A DNA stretch of 64,000 nt from Lasiosphaeria ovina (Eukaryota; Ascomycota; Sordariomycetes; Sordariales; Lasiosphaeriaceae), in assembly GCA_033439765.1 (NCBI GenBank), contig JAULSN010000005.1:1689001-1753000 (forward strand), given 5' to 3'. The notes under the pieces are model-generated. The model worked only from the letters and a program-made list of their open reading frames with translations. It searched no databases and was not told where the DNA came from. Both the position numbers and the translations under genes were made by a program. This document shows positions 25,132 to 35,990 of this stretch, piece after piece; position 1 is the first letter of the stretch, and each line of letters begins with the position of its first letter.

Positions 25132-27433
25132 TTATTCAGTCTCGCTCCCTACTTCACTACCCGGCCCTGAAGTAAACTCTGGAGTACCGGTATCGCCGGC
25201 ATCGAGGTTATCGAGGTCATCGCCGTCATCGTTATCGAGAAGAGGGTCCAAAGGAGGGTTCAAGGGCCGGTCGTTAAGAAGGGAGGCTCCTATAGGGACT
25301 TACATCCGTAATAGTGATGCTATTCGTACATAAATATTAGCTGGGTTTACCTAGGTAGTAGGAATGCAACTTACCCCGAGACGACATCAAGGAAAGGACC
25401 GATGCCGCATTACTCTCTCGATCCTCGAAAAGTTCGGCTTCAATCTTCAGGAATCCCTTTACAGACTACCTGAATAAGTTCACGTATTCTGAGGGCATTT
25501 CCAAACCCTGGAACCACAATGCCGGGAGCCGGGAAATATCGCCCGGTGCGCGACCTTCTTCGCCGAGCCGGCGTTCAATATTATATACGGACTGCCGCAG
25601 GGCAGGTCGCCCGGCACAATAAGTCCGAATAAAATGGCGGCACAAGTCGGTAATAAACTCACGAGGGTCCAGGTCGGCCGGCGGCGCAGGTGGCGATAAC
25701 GACCTAATCGGCATACCGTACTACGTAGGGCGTAGGCTGGACCGGCTCATATATGACGGCGGCCCGGCGACCGAGGGTAACTGAGAGTCGTATTGTGAGC
25801 CGTAATAACTACCTTATGGTGATACGTAAGACGGAGGGTAAGAGGGTGCGTAAATAGAGGGCGCGTAAGCAGAGGGCGCGTAAGCAGAGGGTACGTAAGC
25901 AGAGGGCGCGTGAATAGAGGGTGCGTAAGTAGAGGGCATCGCCTGATTACCTGGCCACCGCGCCTCGCCGGCGTTGTTACTATTGTGATTCGCGTTGACA
26001 TTCACAACGATTTGAGGCACCTACGGCATATAACTAGCTTTCGGTCGTCTTCCTAAGAGGTTCGGGTTCCATTCAGGATAACTGCCGGGTATGCCGGGCC
26101 CGGCTTGAGCCTCCCGGGCTGCCTGGCGTACGTTATCCGCCTCCTTCCACTTATTACGGAGGCACTACGGCGGCGCCGACGTTGTAGCCCGGTTGAGGGC
26201 GATCTCGTTAACCCACTTATAAATATCTTCAGCCGACACGTTGCGATATATAGTTGTACCATCGTCAACAAAACACCACTAGTAAGTCTGGTTCTATAGG
26301 TAATTCTTACATACCGAGCCGAGGTTGCACTTCCATAGCTTCTGGAGGGCAAGGTAGTTCAATATTGTTTTCGGTCCTTCGGCCGCCTTACGAACATGCC
26401 GGTTTTCGATGACCTTTTCTATCTCTATTATTATTGACTTGCGGGGAGTCTTCGGCTTCGAAGGAGTGGCGGGCGTAAAGTATCGATAAGCAGCCTGACT
26501 AGAGAGGTGATCGCCAAATAGGTTCTTTCGTACTAAGTATGCGGCAGTAGGAGTGTTCGAAATAGCTAGTATACCGGGCATACGGTTATTAAACATACTC
26601 GGCATAGATCGCGAAGGCGGTGTTATAGCGGGAGGTAGGTCGAGGGCATATAGGTGTATGAGGTTGAGGTAGAATGCAGTCGACTTGGAGGGCAAAAGAC
26701 TTCGAATAATAGCTGTAGTATCAATTAGTCGAGCTGGAAAGGAAGCACTTCCTTTCGCCGGCGTATATATATAAGTAGAATATAACGCGGCTGCATTCGA
26801 GGTTGCACTTCTTACTCCAGCCGAGTAATCAAGGCGGTAGAATATTGTGATGAAGCCAGTTGCCTCTCTCTCGACTACCTTCGCTATAGCACATTGTACG
26901 GCATACACCTGATTAAGAAGGTCGTCGCCAACGAAAAGACTAAGGCCATCTTCATCTACAGGGTGATCCAGTATGCCGCCTCTTTCTATTATGATCTTCT
27001 TCATAAGGACTGTAGGTGGCGGTGCCAGCGGAGGTCCTTTGAGGCTCTAAAGGAATGGAGTTTTATGCCACTGCACCGTGCAGTTAATCCGAAGGTTGAT
27101 CGATACCGGGAAGTTATATACAGGAAGAGTGTTACTACCGGTAAAGGTAATATCGTCATCGTCAGCCTGCTCGGCATCGGTGGCCTGCTCTATATCGGTA
27201 GCATGTTCGGCATCGGTGGCCTGCTCGGCATCGGTGGAATCGGCCACTTCGGGGGTGGGCTTCTTCTTCGCGGGCTTCTTCTTCGGGGCCGGGTTGGCCT
27301 TCGTCTTCTTGACGGCAGCAGCAGCGGCCTTTGCAGTAGGCTTCTTCGCTCGTGTTCTTCGAGGCTCCGTAACAGCGTCGTCAATACTGCTTTATGTAGG
27401 AGCCCGGCGCCGTTTGGTGGCTTTGGGAGGCAT
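25132..27433 (-). pseudogene. Second gene of the mariner-type element, unknown family, nine stops
   Basis: Reading from ATG 27433 the same frame can be followed to 25375, then across an 85-nt GT-AG intron (25374-25290) into a last exon 25289-25132: 738 codons in total. Nine in-frame stops interrupt it (among them 27394-27392, 27049-27047, 26296-26294, 26281-26279, 26167-26165 and 25468-25466), and all are TAA or TAG. Layout of the conceptual protein: a basic Lys/Ala/Pro-rich start resembling histone-H1 tails, a degenerate ATDAEQ repeat, a globular middle of about 300 residues without a motif I know, a run of APSAY-type heptads, a second conserved block (RPALRQSVYNIERRLGEEG), and an acidic Asp-rich C-terminus. 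I do not recognise the family. A DNA- or chromatin-binding role is only suggested by the basic tail. Confidence 0.7.
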
Positions 27434-27698
27434 CGGAAGGTCGAATTTGACGGTGGTCCGGAGGACTCGGCGCTCGCAGTGCACGATTTTCGGGCGGCTT
27501 GGTATGCCTGGATGCTTCAAAATAGACTTGAGCACTGCCATGCATGAACAACAACAAATCTATTGTGTGTACAGCTATTTTGAACTATGGAAGGCTTCAA
27601 AATGCAACATGTTGGAATGTTGACATCGTGGCCCGGTGCAAATGTTGCCTCTCTAGCGCCAAAAGTGGATCGTAAACTGGCGTTTGCAAGGCACAGTA

Positions 27699-27810
27699 CC
27701 GAGCGCAGCGAGCAGCCCGCCGCAGGCGCCCCCGGAGGGCCGCCGGAGGCACCGTTCAGCGACCCCTTCCTGACTTGCCAGGTAGCTTATTTTACTGTAT
27801 CCCTACATAG
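27699..27810. repeat. Dispersed repeat fragment
   Basis: The stretch around CCTTCCTGACTTGCCAGGTA and its flanks resembles, in reverse orientation, the region 40490-40605. It lies between the mariner-type element and the amidase start codon, so it now forms most of the amidase upstream region. Confidence 0.55.
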
Positions 27811-27819
27811 CCTCTCGAG

Positions 27820-29994
27820 ATGAGAACGTTAACTTGTGTACCCAACTGGGAAGCGCGCGCGGCTGCGAAGCGCGCGAGCACGCTCGACAAAATTCCCGCT
27901 GAATGGAACCTGTCTCCCGCCAGCCTTAGCAAGGCCAGAAATCAGCGAGATCTTACCGGTCCTTTTATTCAACAATTCCTGAACGGCGACGAAATATTCA
28001 TTCTCTCAAAGGAGGCCACTGATATCGTCGACGATATCAAGCACGGGAAGCTCAGTGCCGTCCAAGTCACGACTACGTTCTGCAAAGCTGCTGCTATCGC
28101 CCACCAGATTGTAAGTCGCGTTTTCGACCCAAGTCCCCAAGTCCCCATGATCTAATATGCATATCTATCCACAGAACAACTGCCTCCATGAAGTGTTTTT
28201 CGACAAGGCTCTGGAGCGTGCAAGAGAACTTGACGCCTATTATGCCGACAAAGGAACCACCATTGGCCCTCTCCATGGCCTACCTATCAGCCTGAAGGAC
28301 CAGTTCCATATCAAGGGTGTCGATACAACCATGGGCTATGTCGGATGGATCGGCAGTAATCTCGGAATCAAGGACCCAAACCTGTCACATCAAGTGGAGA
28401 GTCAGATCACAGCCGAGCTCCTCTCCCTCGGTGCTGTCCTCTTCTGCAAAACCAGTCTTCCGCAGACGCTGCTGTTTGGCGAGACGAAGAACAACATTAT
28501 TGGGCAGACGCTCAACCCGCATAATCAGAACTTGTCCTGCGGTGGTTCATCTGGCGGGGAAGGGGCCCTTCAAGCGCTCCGCGGCAGTGTTCTCGGCGTC
28601 GGCACCGACATTGGCGGCTCAGTGCGTATCCCGGCTGCTTTCAACGGCATCTTCTCGCTCAAACCAACCCCAGAGCGTCTCTCGTACCGCGATGTGGCCA
28701 ACACCAACCCTGGTCAGAACACATACCGCTCGGCCGTTGGTTTCCTGAGTACCTCTCTCGACGGACTGGAGTTGGCCTTACGGTCAGTTCTCTCCACCCA
28801 GCCATGGATCCGAGACCCAGCTGTAATCCCTATCCCTTTTCGTCAAGAGGTTGTGGATGAATACCGAGGCAGGGCCGGTGTTGATGGGATTGCAAAGCTG
28901 CCGCTAAAACTCGGCGTGTTGTGGTATGTGTTCCTGTATCCTAAAGTTAAGCGAACGCCAGAATAGAGGCTAATGGGATGATGACAGGACTGATCGCACG
29001 GTGGGCCCACATCCTCCCATCGTGAGGGGGCTTCACGAGGTAGTGGATTCTCTGAGACAGGCTGGGCATAAGGTATAGGAAAGCCAAGAGTCCCCCTGTC
29101 AAGATCGGGTCGTGCTAACCAACCATTGTTGCCAGGTCGTTGACTGGGAGCCGCCTTTGCAGGCTACCGCAAAGAGAGTCCATGTAAATGCAATATGCCT
29201 CCCATGCAGCCGGTTGTATTAGCTAACCGCCTACGATTTACTTAGGTCTCATTCCTATTCGCCGACGGCGCCCATGACATCCATAGCCACCTTGACCTCT
29301 CCGGCGAGCCCCTGATTCCAGATCTCCAGGAAGCATTCAAGCTCAGGCAACCAATGGATCTGCTAAAGTACCAAAGTTTGACCCTTGAAGGCCTCGAGTA
29401 CGAAGCCGCCTACTCGGATTATTGGAACTCGACTGCCGAAAGGGGCGATGGCCAGATAGTGGATGCCGTCATCATGCCTGTGGCGCCGCACGCGGCTGTG
29501 ATTCCGGGGAAGTATTATCACACTGGTACGTATGTTTCATTTTAACCCCTCTCACTCCTCGTTACCTTCCCTCCTTACACCAGGACAGCTGTTCGCTAGC
29601 TAACTACTCCGTTTCAAAAGCCTACACCGAAGTCATCAACTTGATAAACTACAGCTCGGCAGTCATTCCCGTCACCAAGGCAGACAAGTCAGTCGATATT
29701 GTCGACGAATCTTATCAGCCCCTGAATCCGATCGACGAACAAAATTGGGGTGCTTGTATGATAATAACCCTTGTCCCCTACCCCCTCTTTCCCTCCAACC
29801 CTATACCGAATGCTAAGACGGCAGACTTGTTCTAATAAATCCCTTTTGATGGGCGCGCTCTAGACGACCCTGAGATCTACGACGGTGCACCTGTTGGTGT
29901 TCAGCTCGTCGCACGCAAATTCGAAGAGGAAAAGATCCTGGCCATCGCGGGCGTTGTGACAGCAGCACTGCGGACATATCGTGATAAAGCCTGA
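27820..29994 (+). CDS. Amidase (acetamidase-type), intact
   Basis: Amidase-signature enzyme of the fungal acetamidase type, hydrolysing a carboxamide to the acid and ammonia. Seven exons join in frame: 27820-28110, 28175-28923, 28988-29072, 29136-29183, 29246-29525, 29621-29755 and 29864-29994, giving 572 aa, a normal length. The Ser-cisSer-Lys triad is in place: Lys in LPISLKDQF, cis-Ser in CGGSSGGEG, nucleophile Ser in GTDIGGSVRIPAAF. The C-terminus has APVGVQLVARKFEEE, typical of the group. All introns have GT-AG ends. The substrate is not predictable. The gene begins 123 bp after the right end of the mariner-type element and runs tail-to-tail with a decayed membrane-protein gene; a broken second copy of this pair lies at 54.8-57.1 kb. 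Expression may be altered by the insertion. Confidence 0.93.
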
Positions 29995-30241
29995 ACTTAT
30001 CAGTGAATTACGTACTACAGAGACTTGGGGTTAAATTAGATATGAGGGCTCCCTTTTTAACTGCCTAGACAAGAGTGACTAGCCCGCCCCTTCTTATGTG
30101 GAAGTGGTATCACACTAATTCGACAGTCATTCATTGAATCATATTCATTCCCTTTTTATACCCGGAGTGACGGCCCCATCGCCGACGTGAGTTTCGGGCC
30201 TGTTTGGCGAATTATTGTGGCTGGATAATTTTGATAATATG

Positions 30242-31000
30242 TTAGGTGGCCCTTTCGGCGCGAGGCGCCAAGGCCAGCATATAATAGGGACTGTGGCCAT
30301 GGAGCCGTAGAAGGGAAACTGGAATTGTCAGATTAGGGGCCATATAATGGGTTACACCACTTACTCGTAAAGATACCGAGAAAGAATAGACACCCAATCC
30401 CAACATGATCAACGTGAGAATCAACTGAATGGCGTATGCGAAGAGTCTCAATACCCTCTTCAAGCTTCCTCTCTTAAACCAATGGGATACCTCCAGCCGT
30501 TGGGGGCGTACGTCAACGGTCTCTTCCCCGCCCGACCAAAAAATCGTCACAAACATATCCCCCCAACAAAACGCAGCGTAGGACGGCATTCGGCTCGGGC
30601 CACAACGGAAGCTCTAGCGTAAATAAGAGACAAATGAGAGATCCAATAATAAAAAGCAGCAAAATACTAAACTTCCGCCGAATACGCTCCAGAACCCACG
30701 AACGTGCCCAGTGAATTCGCTATATAATATTAGCCTAAGACGAGGATATAGAAACCAGCCTGTGCTTACAATTGTAAAGTGAAGTGCAAATAACCCGAAG
30801 GGAAAAATGCATACCGTCCAATCCACATTACGCCACGGCGATTCGGGACCTGCCCCGATCCAAAGTAGGATGAGAAATAGTGCAGGCGACGCCCCCAATA
30901 CGAGCTGTACGAGCCACGCCGTATATAATACCCTCTGGTAATCATGTTCTAATAGCACAGCAGCCGTTGGGGCGGCGGGAACTCGACCACATCCAACAGC
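30242..31000 (-). pseudogene. Multi-pass membrane protein, decayed copy
   Basis: Hydrophobic frames on the minus strand that align with the intact gene at 54776-55862. A 5' part with two membrane spans (LGASPALFLILLW, IFPFGLFALHF) ends at a GT-AG intron (gtaagc...atatag, about 30770-30721). The next exon starts RIHWARSWVLERIRR, matching RMHWARLWPLDARIRP of the intact gene at the same exon border. Around 30530 the coding signal moves to another frame (EVSHWFKRGSLKRVL ... LILTLIMLGLGVYSF), implying a small indel. A further intron-like stretch (gtaagt...ccag) follows. No start codon was identified. Function unknown. Confidence 0.65.
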
Positions 31001-32015
31001 TTGGTGATGACATGCTGAAAGTAGAACAGCAATCCATATCGATAGCTAGACAAGAGCGACTACGATTACCGCCTCGGTTTTTGTCACGTCTTACATGCTT
31101 GCTTCGAGAGCTATGTCAACGCGCGGCGTTGGCGCCCTGAATCGGGGAAATGGAAAACGCTCTATATATGCAGATGTTGGGGGCTTACACTTGGGAGTCG
31201 GGATTGCCGATCACGCCGACGGATCGGCCCAATAGTCAATCTTGGCTTTGAAAATTCCCAGGGACTAATACGAGAAGGGGAGATACAAGAAAATAGCGGG
31301 ACATGAAGCGCGAAGACGGCGGGCGGGCCGTCGTCAGAGCGGAAAAGGGTTGGAGGGAAAAGGAGGGAAAATGAGGGAAAAGGAAGGAAAGGAACCTAAT
31401 ACAAATCAAGCTTGATGCGTTTGCTAGGGTCATTGTAATCGGGGATTATTTCCCGAACAGCCTCCTTATCTCGAACTCCTTGCGGCGGCCGTCACTATCA
31501 GTTCGTGATTTTCTTGGCCTTTTCTGCAATGGTTGCTGGGTGGCACACCTCACTACCCCCTTCTCTGCCGTGGTCCTCACAACGCTTAAGAAACGGACCA
31601 AGATCATCCGTCTCTACTTTGAAAGGGAATCCGAGTCCCCAAAATATATTCGTCCCCACCTTAACCAGCACAGCACAGGAGTTGATAAGACCCGTCGTAG
31701 ATGCCGAATCCGAGACAGTGGAAAAGCGCGTCGTCTCGGCCACTTAACTCCAAGGATCGTTCGCTATATCACCTATCTTCTATATACAGCGGGGCCCCGA
31801 TTGTTTTATGCTCACGGGGCAACCTCATTCCTTCCCCCCGCCTACTTTCCCATTCCAACCTGCCCTTTTGCCTTTACTCAACCTGCCTCGTAGGCTCAGG
31901 GGTAAAGTAAATAAAGGCAAGTAGGAACCACCGGGTAACTGATCTATATAAAGAAAGAATTCAGTGAAAGCGCGTTCATAGTCAACCCTTTACCCTTATC
32001 AAGAGGCCAACCTGG
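31001..32015. other. Unassigned AT-rich region
   Basis: No convincing gene. It contains a purine-rich tract (about 31321-31395, GGGAAAA-type). A short minus-strand frame at 31498-31743 (NIFWGLGFPFKVETDDLGPFL) looks protein-like but has no recognised family. Confidence 0.4.
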
Positions 32016-33695
32016 CGCACCATGATAGCGTCGGCCTCTGACGATACGTCCAAACTTTGGAACATCGAACGATGGGCTAGAATGAAGAGCCACCTACGGC
32101 CGGAATCGCCTACACTACCCATCCTATCTCGAATACCCCGACGGCCCCCAGACAGCGGTCACCCACGCACAGAAAGCGCAGACGCTCAGCGTGCGCTTCT
32201 TCCCCCCAAGGCCGAGACTGGCCACAATACACCTTCGACGAAACGGTCCCCATGGACTGGCACGTCACAACGAGCGAGGTAAGCAGCGTCCTCGCCGCTA
32301 CCGCGCCTAACAAAGCACCCGGGATCGACATATTACCCGCAGGCTTCCTCAAGCTATACGAAGACAACGAAAAGGAGATCGGCTTCTTCAGCCGCGCGCT
32401 CGCCGTCATAGCGCAAGCTAGCCTCGACCTCTCCCACTTCCCGCGACCCTTCCGCGCAGCGCAGATCGTCGTTCTACGTAATCCGAACAAAACACCGAGA
32501 CCAAAAGGAGGCGGGAGCCTACCGGCCCATCGCCCTCCTAAGCTTAGTGAAGCTAAATAGGCAGTATAGCTCACGGCCGCCGAGGAGCAGGACGACAACC
32601 CACCCGCCACCCCCCCCCCCTTGGACAGAACGCAGCGTCGATACCGCTACCATAAGGGACTGGAAGGCTAGGCGAGATCGAAGGCGGCTCCCACTGCTGG
32701 CGCTGCGCCCATAGCGCGCGCAAGCAGCGGACCACTTCGCGATGCTAATGGACCCGAAGCTCGAGACCATCCCTCTCAAACTACACAAAGACCTCAATAA
32801 GGGACGAAGCTCCCTGCTCACGCAGGCCCGCACCGGGGCCATAGGGCTTAACGCGTATCTACGCCTGCGACGCGTACCCGGTATCACCTCGGGGCTCCGT
32901 GAAGAGGGCTGCGGGGTGAAAACATTTGCACACATGGTCCTAAGATGTAAGGGGCACGATACGAAGCGCACCACCCTTCAAAAGCCGCGCATACGAGACG
33001 CACGAGCACTGCGCGAAGCGCTCAGTGACAAGAGAGATGTCGCCCACGTCATCGACTAGGCCTACGGGTTTGGAAGACTGCTGGAGTACCGCCTGGCCCT
33101 GGAGATCGAATTCTGGGAGTCAACACAACCACAACAAGAAGAGCAAGACTTACCAGAAGAGAGCGCGCCGCGGGCGCGCCGCCGCCGACGCGAAAGACAG
33201 CCAGGGCTGTAGATGTTACACACAAACGCACAACACGGCAGGCGCGGCCCACAGGCCGCGGCCAGCCATCCGAAGATTGGATCGAGGAACAACGGATGGA
33301 AAGTGCGGGCTACGGAGGAAGGAGCAGCGCAGGGAGGGCGCGGGAGCACGGAGTACGGACGAGAGAAAGCACCCACCAAAGAAAGGGGTAGGGGGCTGGG
33401 TTGCCGGGCAACGCCCGGGGCGACTGGGGGTAGCGGCGGGCGCACTGCGCGCGCAGCCGGGGCGCCCCAACTAACTTTCATGTGGCCCAATGGCTGTCAC
33501 CGAGGTGGGTAGAAGAGACCCGCAAGTTGGATTGAAGAGTAACGGGAGGAATATTGGAAGGAGGATGCGCGCACGCTTCGCGGGCGCGCCCCCTACTGTA
33601 TATTAGAGCCCGCGCGAGCGGATTGAGCTTAGTAGAGGGACCGCATACCCTTCTGGGTAGAGGCTACCGCCTTCGCGGTGTAAGATTAATAATAA
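32015..33695 (+). mobile_element. LINE (Tad1-like) retrotransposon, internally deleted
   Basis: Fragments of a non-LTR retrotransposon ORF2 in order. First the linker before reverse transcriptase (LWNIERWARMKSH). Then the start of the RT domain (NKAPGIDILPAGFLK, FPRPFRAAQIVVLR) with a frameshift before AYRPIALLSL. Then a jump to the C-terminal part (LTQARTGAIGLNAYLRLRRV, CGVKTFAHMVLRCKG), interrupted by TAG at 33057-33059 where a Trp codon is expected. The central RT core with its catalytic motif is missing, about 32560-32640 being the junction. A GC-rich 3' region runs to an AT-rich end near 33693. Assignment to the Tad1 group rests on my recollection of the C-terminal motifs. It cannot move by itself. 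Confidence 0.75.
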
Positions 33696-34490
33696 GAGGC
33701 CAGCCGGCGATATTTTAGTGGCAGCGATGATATGCGTCTGTCTTGGGTGGAAGCTCCGATTACGCACAGGGCCCAGGGTTCGTTGAGGCCGTAAACTCAG
33801 TTGAGACATTCCGTCCGGTAGTGGCCACAAGCACGTCCTCGGATCGCCCAGACTTCCTCGCCTTCGGCGGCGCAATTCGGGCAGCGGATACCCGGGAGCA
33901 TGTTTGATCGGTCCGCTTCTCCTTAATAGAGAATAATTTTGACGAACTTATAGTTGCTAAGAATGAGGAATGAGGTGGCCGGTATGGACTAGACGCAAAC
34001 TTGCTGGTTATATAGAGAATGGTGAAGACAGGAGATGAATTGATCCCTCTCAGGCCTCGCAGAGCAGGAAGCATCACTTCGTAAGGTGTTCCTAGCAAGG
34101 ACCATTAAATCAGGTGAATTAGCTGCATCTGGACCTTTTTGATGTCGTGTACGGCCCGGGCGGCGTTAGTAGAAGGCAGTCAAGTTCCCCCATGTTTTCT
34201 TCCGTTGGCGCCAGCAAGCAAAGAATCCACCCTGCCTTCGGTTTCCTGCCCTCCAACTGGTAGCGTAACACCTCACGGGGTATGCCGAATGTGGTGCCGC
34301 CTTCGAGACAGAGACTTTCGGAAACTCGGCCAAGTAGTCTGTTCAGGGTCCTCCACACCTTTCTGCATCCAGGGTTTCATTTTGCAGCCGATTTGACGAA
34401 GGTTTGGTGATGTTGTCGTATTTTTTGTTATTTTGGTCATTTGCTATATTGGTGTTTAGCACCCTCTTGTGGGGAGTGTCGAACTTGCGT
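33696..34490. other. Unassigned region
   Basis: Only short unrecognised frames on both strands. Probably decayed DNA between the LINE remnant and the caspase-like pseudogene. Confidence 0.4.
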
Positions 34491-34499
34491 GTAAGATAT

Positions 34500-35004
34500 T
34501 GAGGATACCAAAGTATATCTGGAAGGCGCGTTACGAGATGCTGTCAAGATCCAGGTGATCACTACAAGCCAGGCCGACGGGAACCTTTCCAACCCGACCA
34601 ATGGTCCGACGCTGTGACCAACCTATGATAATGTCATCGCGGCCTTCAAAAGCGCCACCTCCCTGGCAAGAGCTGGAGATTTTGCGTACATCCACTACTT
34701 CGGGTATGGCACCCGAAAGCCACCTAGCGGTCCCTTCACCAACACGTCGACAGGCGATCTGGCCCTGGTACTCCTTAGCGAAAGGGAGGAGAAGAGTGTG
34801 ACCTATCTATGGGGTTACGAACTAGCGCAGCTACTGAAGGCCATGGTCGACAAGGGGTTGATCGTCACTCTCGCGCTCGACTGTTGCTTCTCCGCGAGTG
34901 TCTACCGCCACGATGATGACGCCAGTGTCCGCTTGTGGGGCTCTTGCATCCATCCAATCCGAAGCATTGGGAGGCGGGTGGTTTACTTCAGTGTCCCCGA
35001 TTAG
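34500..35004 (+). pseudogene. Caspase-like (peptidase C14) domain pseudogene
   Basis: Fragment of a fungal caspase/metacaspase-type cysteine peptidase. The frame runs from about 34500 (DIEDTKVYLEGALRDAVKI) through a TGA near 34614, then the domain core to 35004. The catalytic Cys is present in LALDCCFSAS. The conserved histidine motif, normally HYSGHGTR, reads HYFGYGTR here, so the catalytic His has become Tyr. WGYELAQLLKAMVDKG precedes the Cys block as in the family. The TGA could derive from CGA and the Tyr from His, both C-to-T. No start or C-terminal subdomain was found. Such domains occur alone or as effectors of fungal NLR-like proteins. Confidence 0.75.
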
Positions 35005-35206
35005 GAACCACAGACGGGGTTGCTGCCAGCCTGCAGTGAAATATTTGCAGTCTAGATGTTGTCGGTCCAGCGCGTCTTGCAGAGCACTAATGCAGCCTCT
35101 TCCATTTTATCAATTGTCGAGACTAACGGACCTATATCATTGATCCATGTTTTTCCCAAGTTGGAGGGCCGAAGGCCCAAAGCCCTGGGACGACCCCTCG
35201 TTACCA

Positions 35207-35220
35207 TTAGGGTTAGGGTT
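35207..35220. repeat. Interstitial telomere-like repeat
   Basis: Two TTAGGG units in tandem plus a partial third (TTAGGGTTAGGGTT). Too short to be a chromosome end; a similar copy is at 46162-46174. Confidence 0.6.
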
Positions 35221-35637
35221 TACCCCTCATTTGGGGTATGTTTACTTGCCCCTGCTGCGACTCCTGGGCCGTTGCGACTTCTGGGTCTGCTGCGACACTG
35301 CTGCAACTTCTAGGTCTCCGGCTGCTTGTCGACTTCCTAGCCGTCAGATTCCAGTGCCTGTTCTCGTAAATAAAAGTAACCTACTCTTAAAACGAACGCT
35401 TGACATAATGCCTGTTGAAGTTGTATCCGCCTGTGATTGTAAGTTGGTGTTTGTGGGTAGTTGATATTTGTGGCAAGATAGAAAAGACTACTTATTTTTA
35501 CTTGTTTTTCTTAAGACTCTGCTCTTCTTGCCCTCGATTGAAGCTCTACCCTCCGCGGCCCCTCTCGTGAAAGCCTCGTTGGGTCACTTGAGTGGTCGCC
35601 TGAGTACTCGGTGAGAGAAAAATCGCAGTTCTGCGCC

Positions 35638-35990
35638 CTATTTAATTTGACACTGTTCTAGTTCTCTTCTTTTCCCTCCAGTTTCTCCTTCTCTTCTCCT
35701 GTACTCTCCACTCCCTTCTCCTATATCTCCTTCTTCTTCCCCGCTCTTGGAAAAAAATGCTTGAAACCCCCAATACTGCAAGAATCTGAGCAATCGTATG
35801 TCAAGGTTCTTCCTAGACCCTTACTTACCTCCCATGGCCAGAGTCGCCCAGTGTGTCTACTCTGGCAATAGTAGACTTTACTAGTTCTTGAAATGTACTC
35901 TGGATGATCTTGGACACTTCGGAATTTATCTCTAAAATTATCTCCAAGTTCAAAAACTAGGCCTTTATATTCCACTACTTCTCTGGCCAT
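35638..35990 (-). CDS. Hypothetical protein, two exons, possibly a 3' fragment
   Basis: ATG 35990 opens a frame of 54 codons (MAREVVEYKGLVF ... GRLWPWE) up to a GT donor at 35828. A 53-nt intron ending in TTGCAG joins it in frame to exon 35775-35638, which adds a charged Glu/Arg/Gly-rich tail; 99 aa in all. The frame also stays open upstream of the ATG for about 20 codons (IDYVIRLGLRLGICRPK), which looks coding, so this may be the 3' end of a larger decayed gene. Family not recognised. Confidence 0.4.

Larger units (their letters stand above)
23759..27696. mobile_element. Tc1/mariner-type element with two genes (3.9 kb)
   Basis: Terminal inverted repeats start CTGTGCCTTGCAAACGCCAG; the outer 46 bp match perfectly and similarity continues to about 72 bp. 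TA dinucleotides flank both ends (23757-23758 and 27697-27698). Inside are a DDE transposase on the + strand and a long second gene on the - strand, converging on the gap between 25078 and 25132. Typical Tc1/mariner elements are 1-2 kb and carry only the transposase, so the size and the second gene are unusual. Both genes carry stop mutations, so this copy is dead. Confidence 0.9.

Noticed and set aside
32022..32110. WD40-like string (SASDDTSKLWN)
   Set aside because: The following residues (IERWARMKSH) match the linker before LINE reverse transcriptase, so this is the retrotransposon, not a WD40 repeat.
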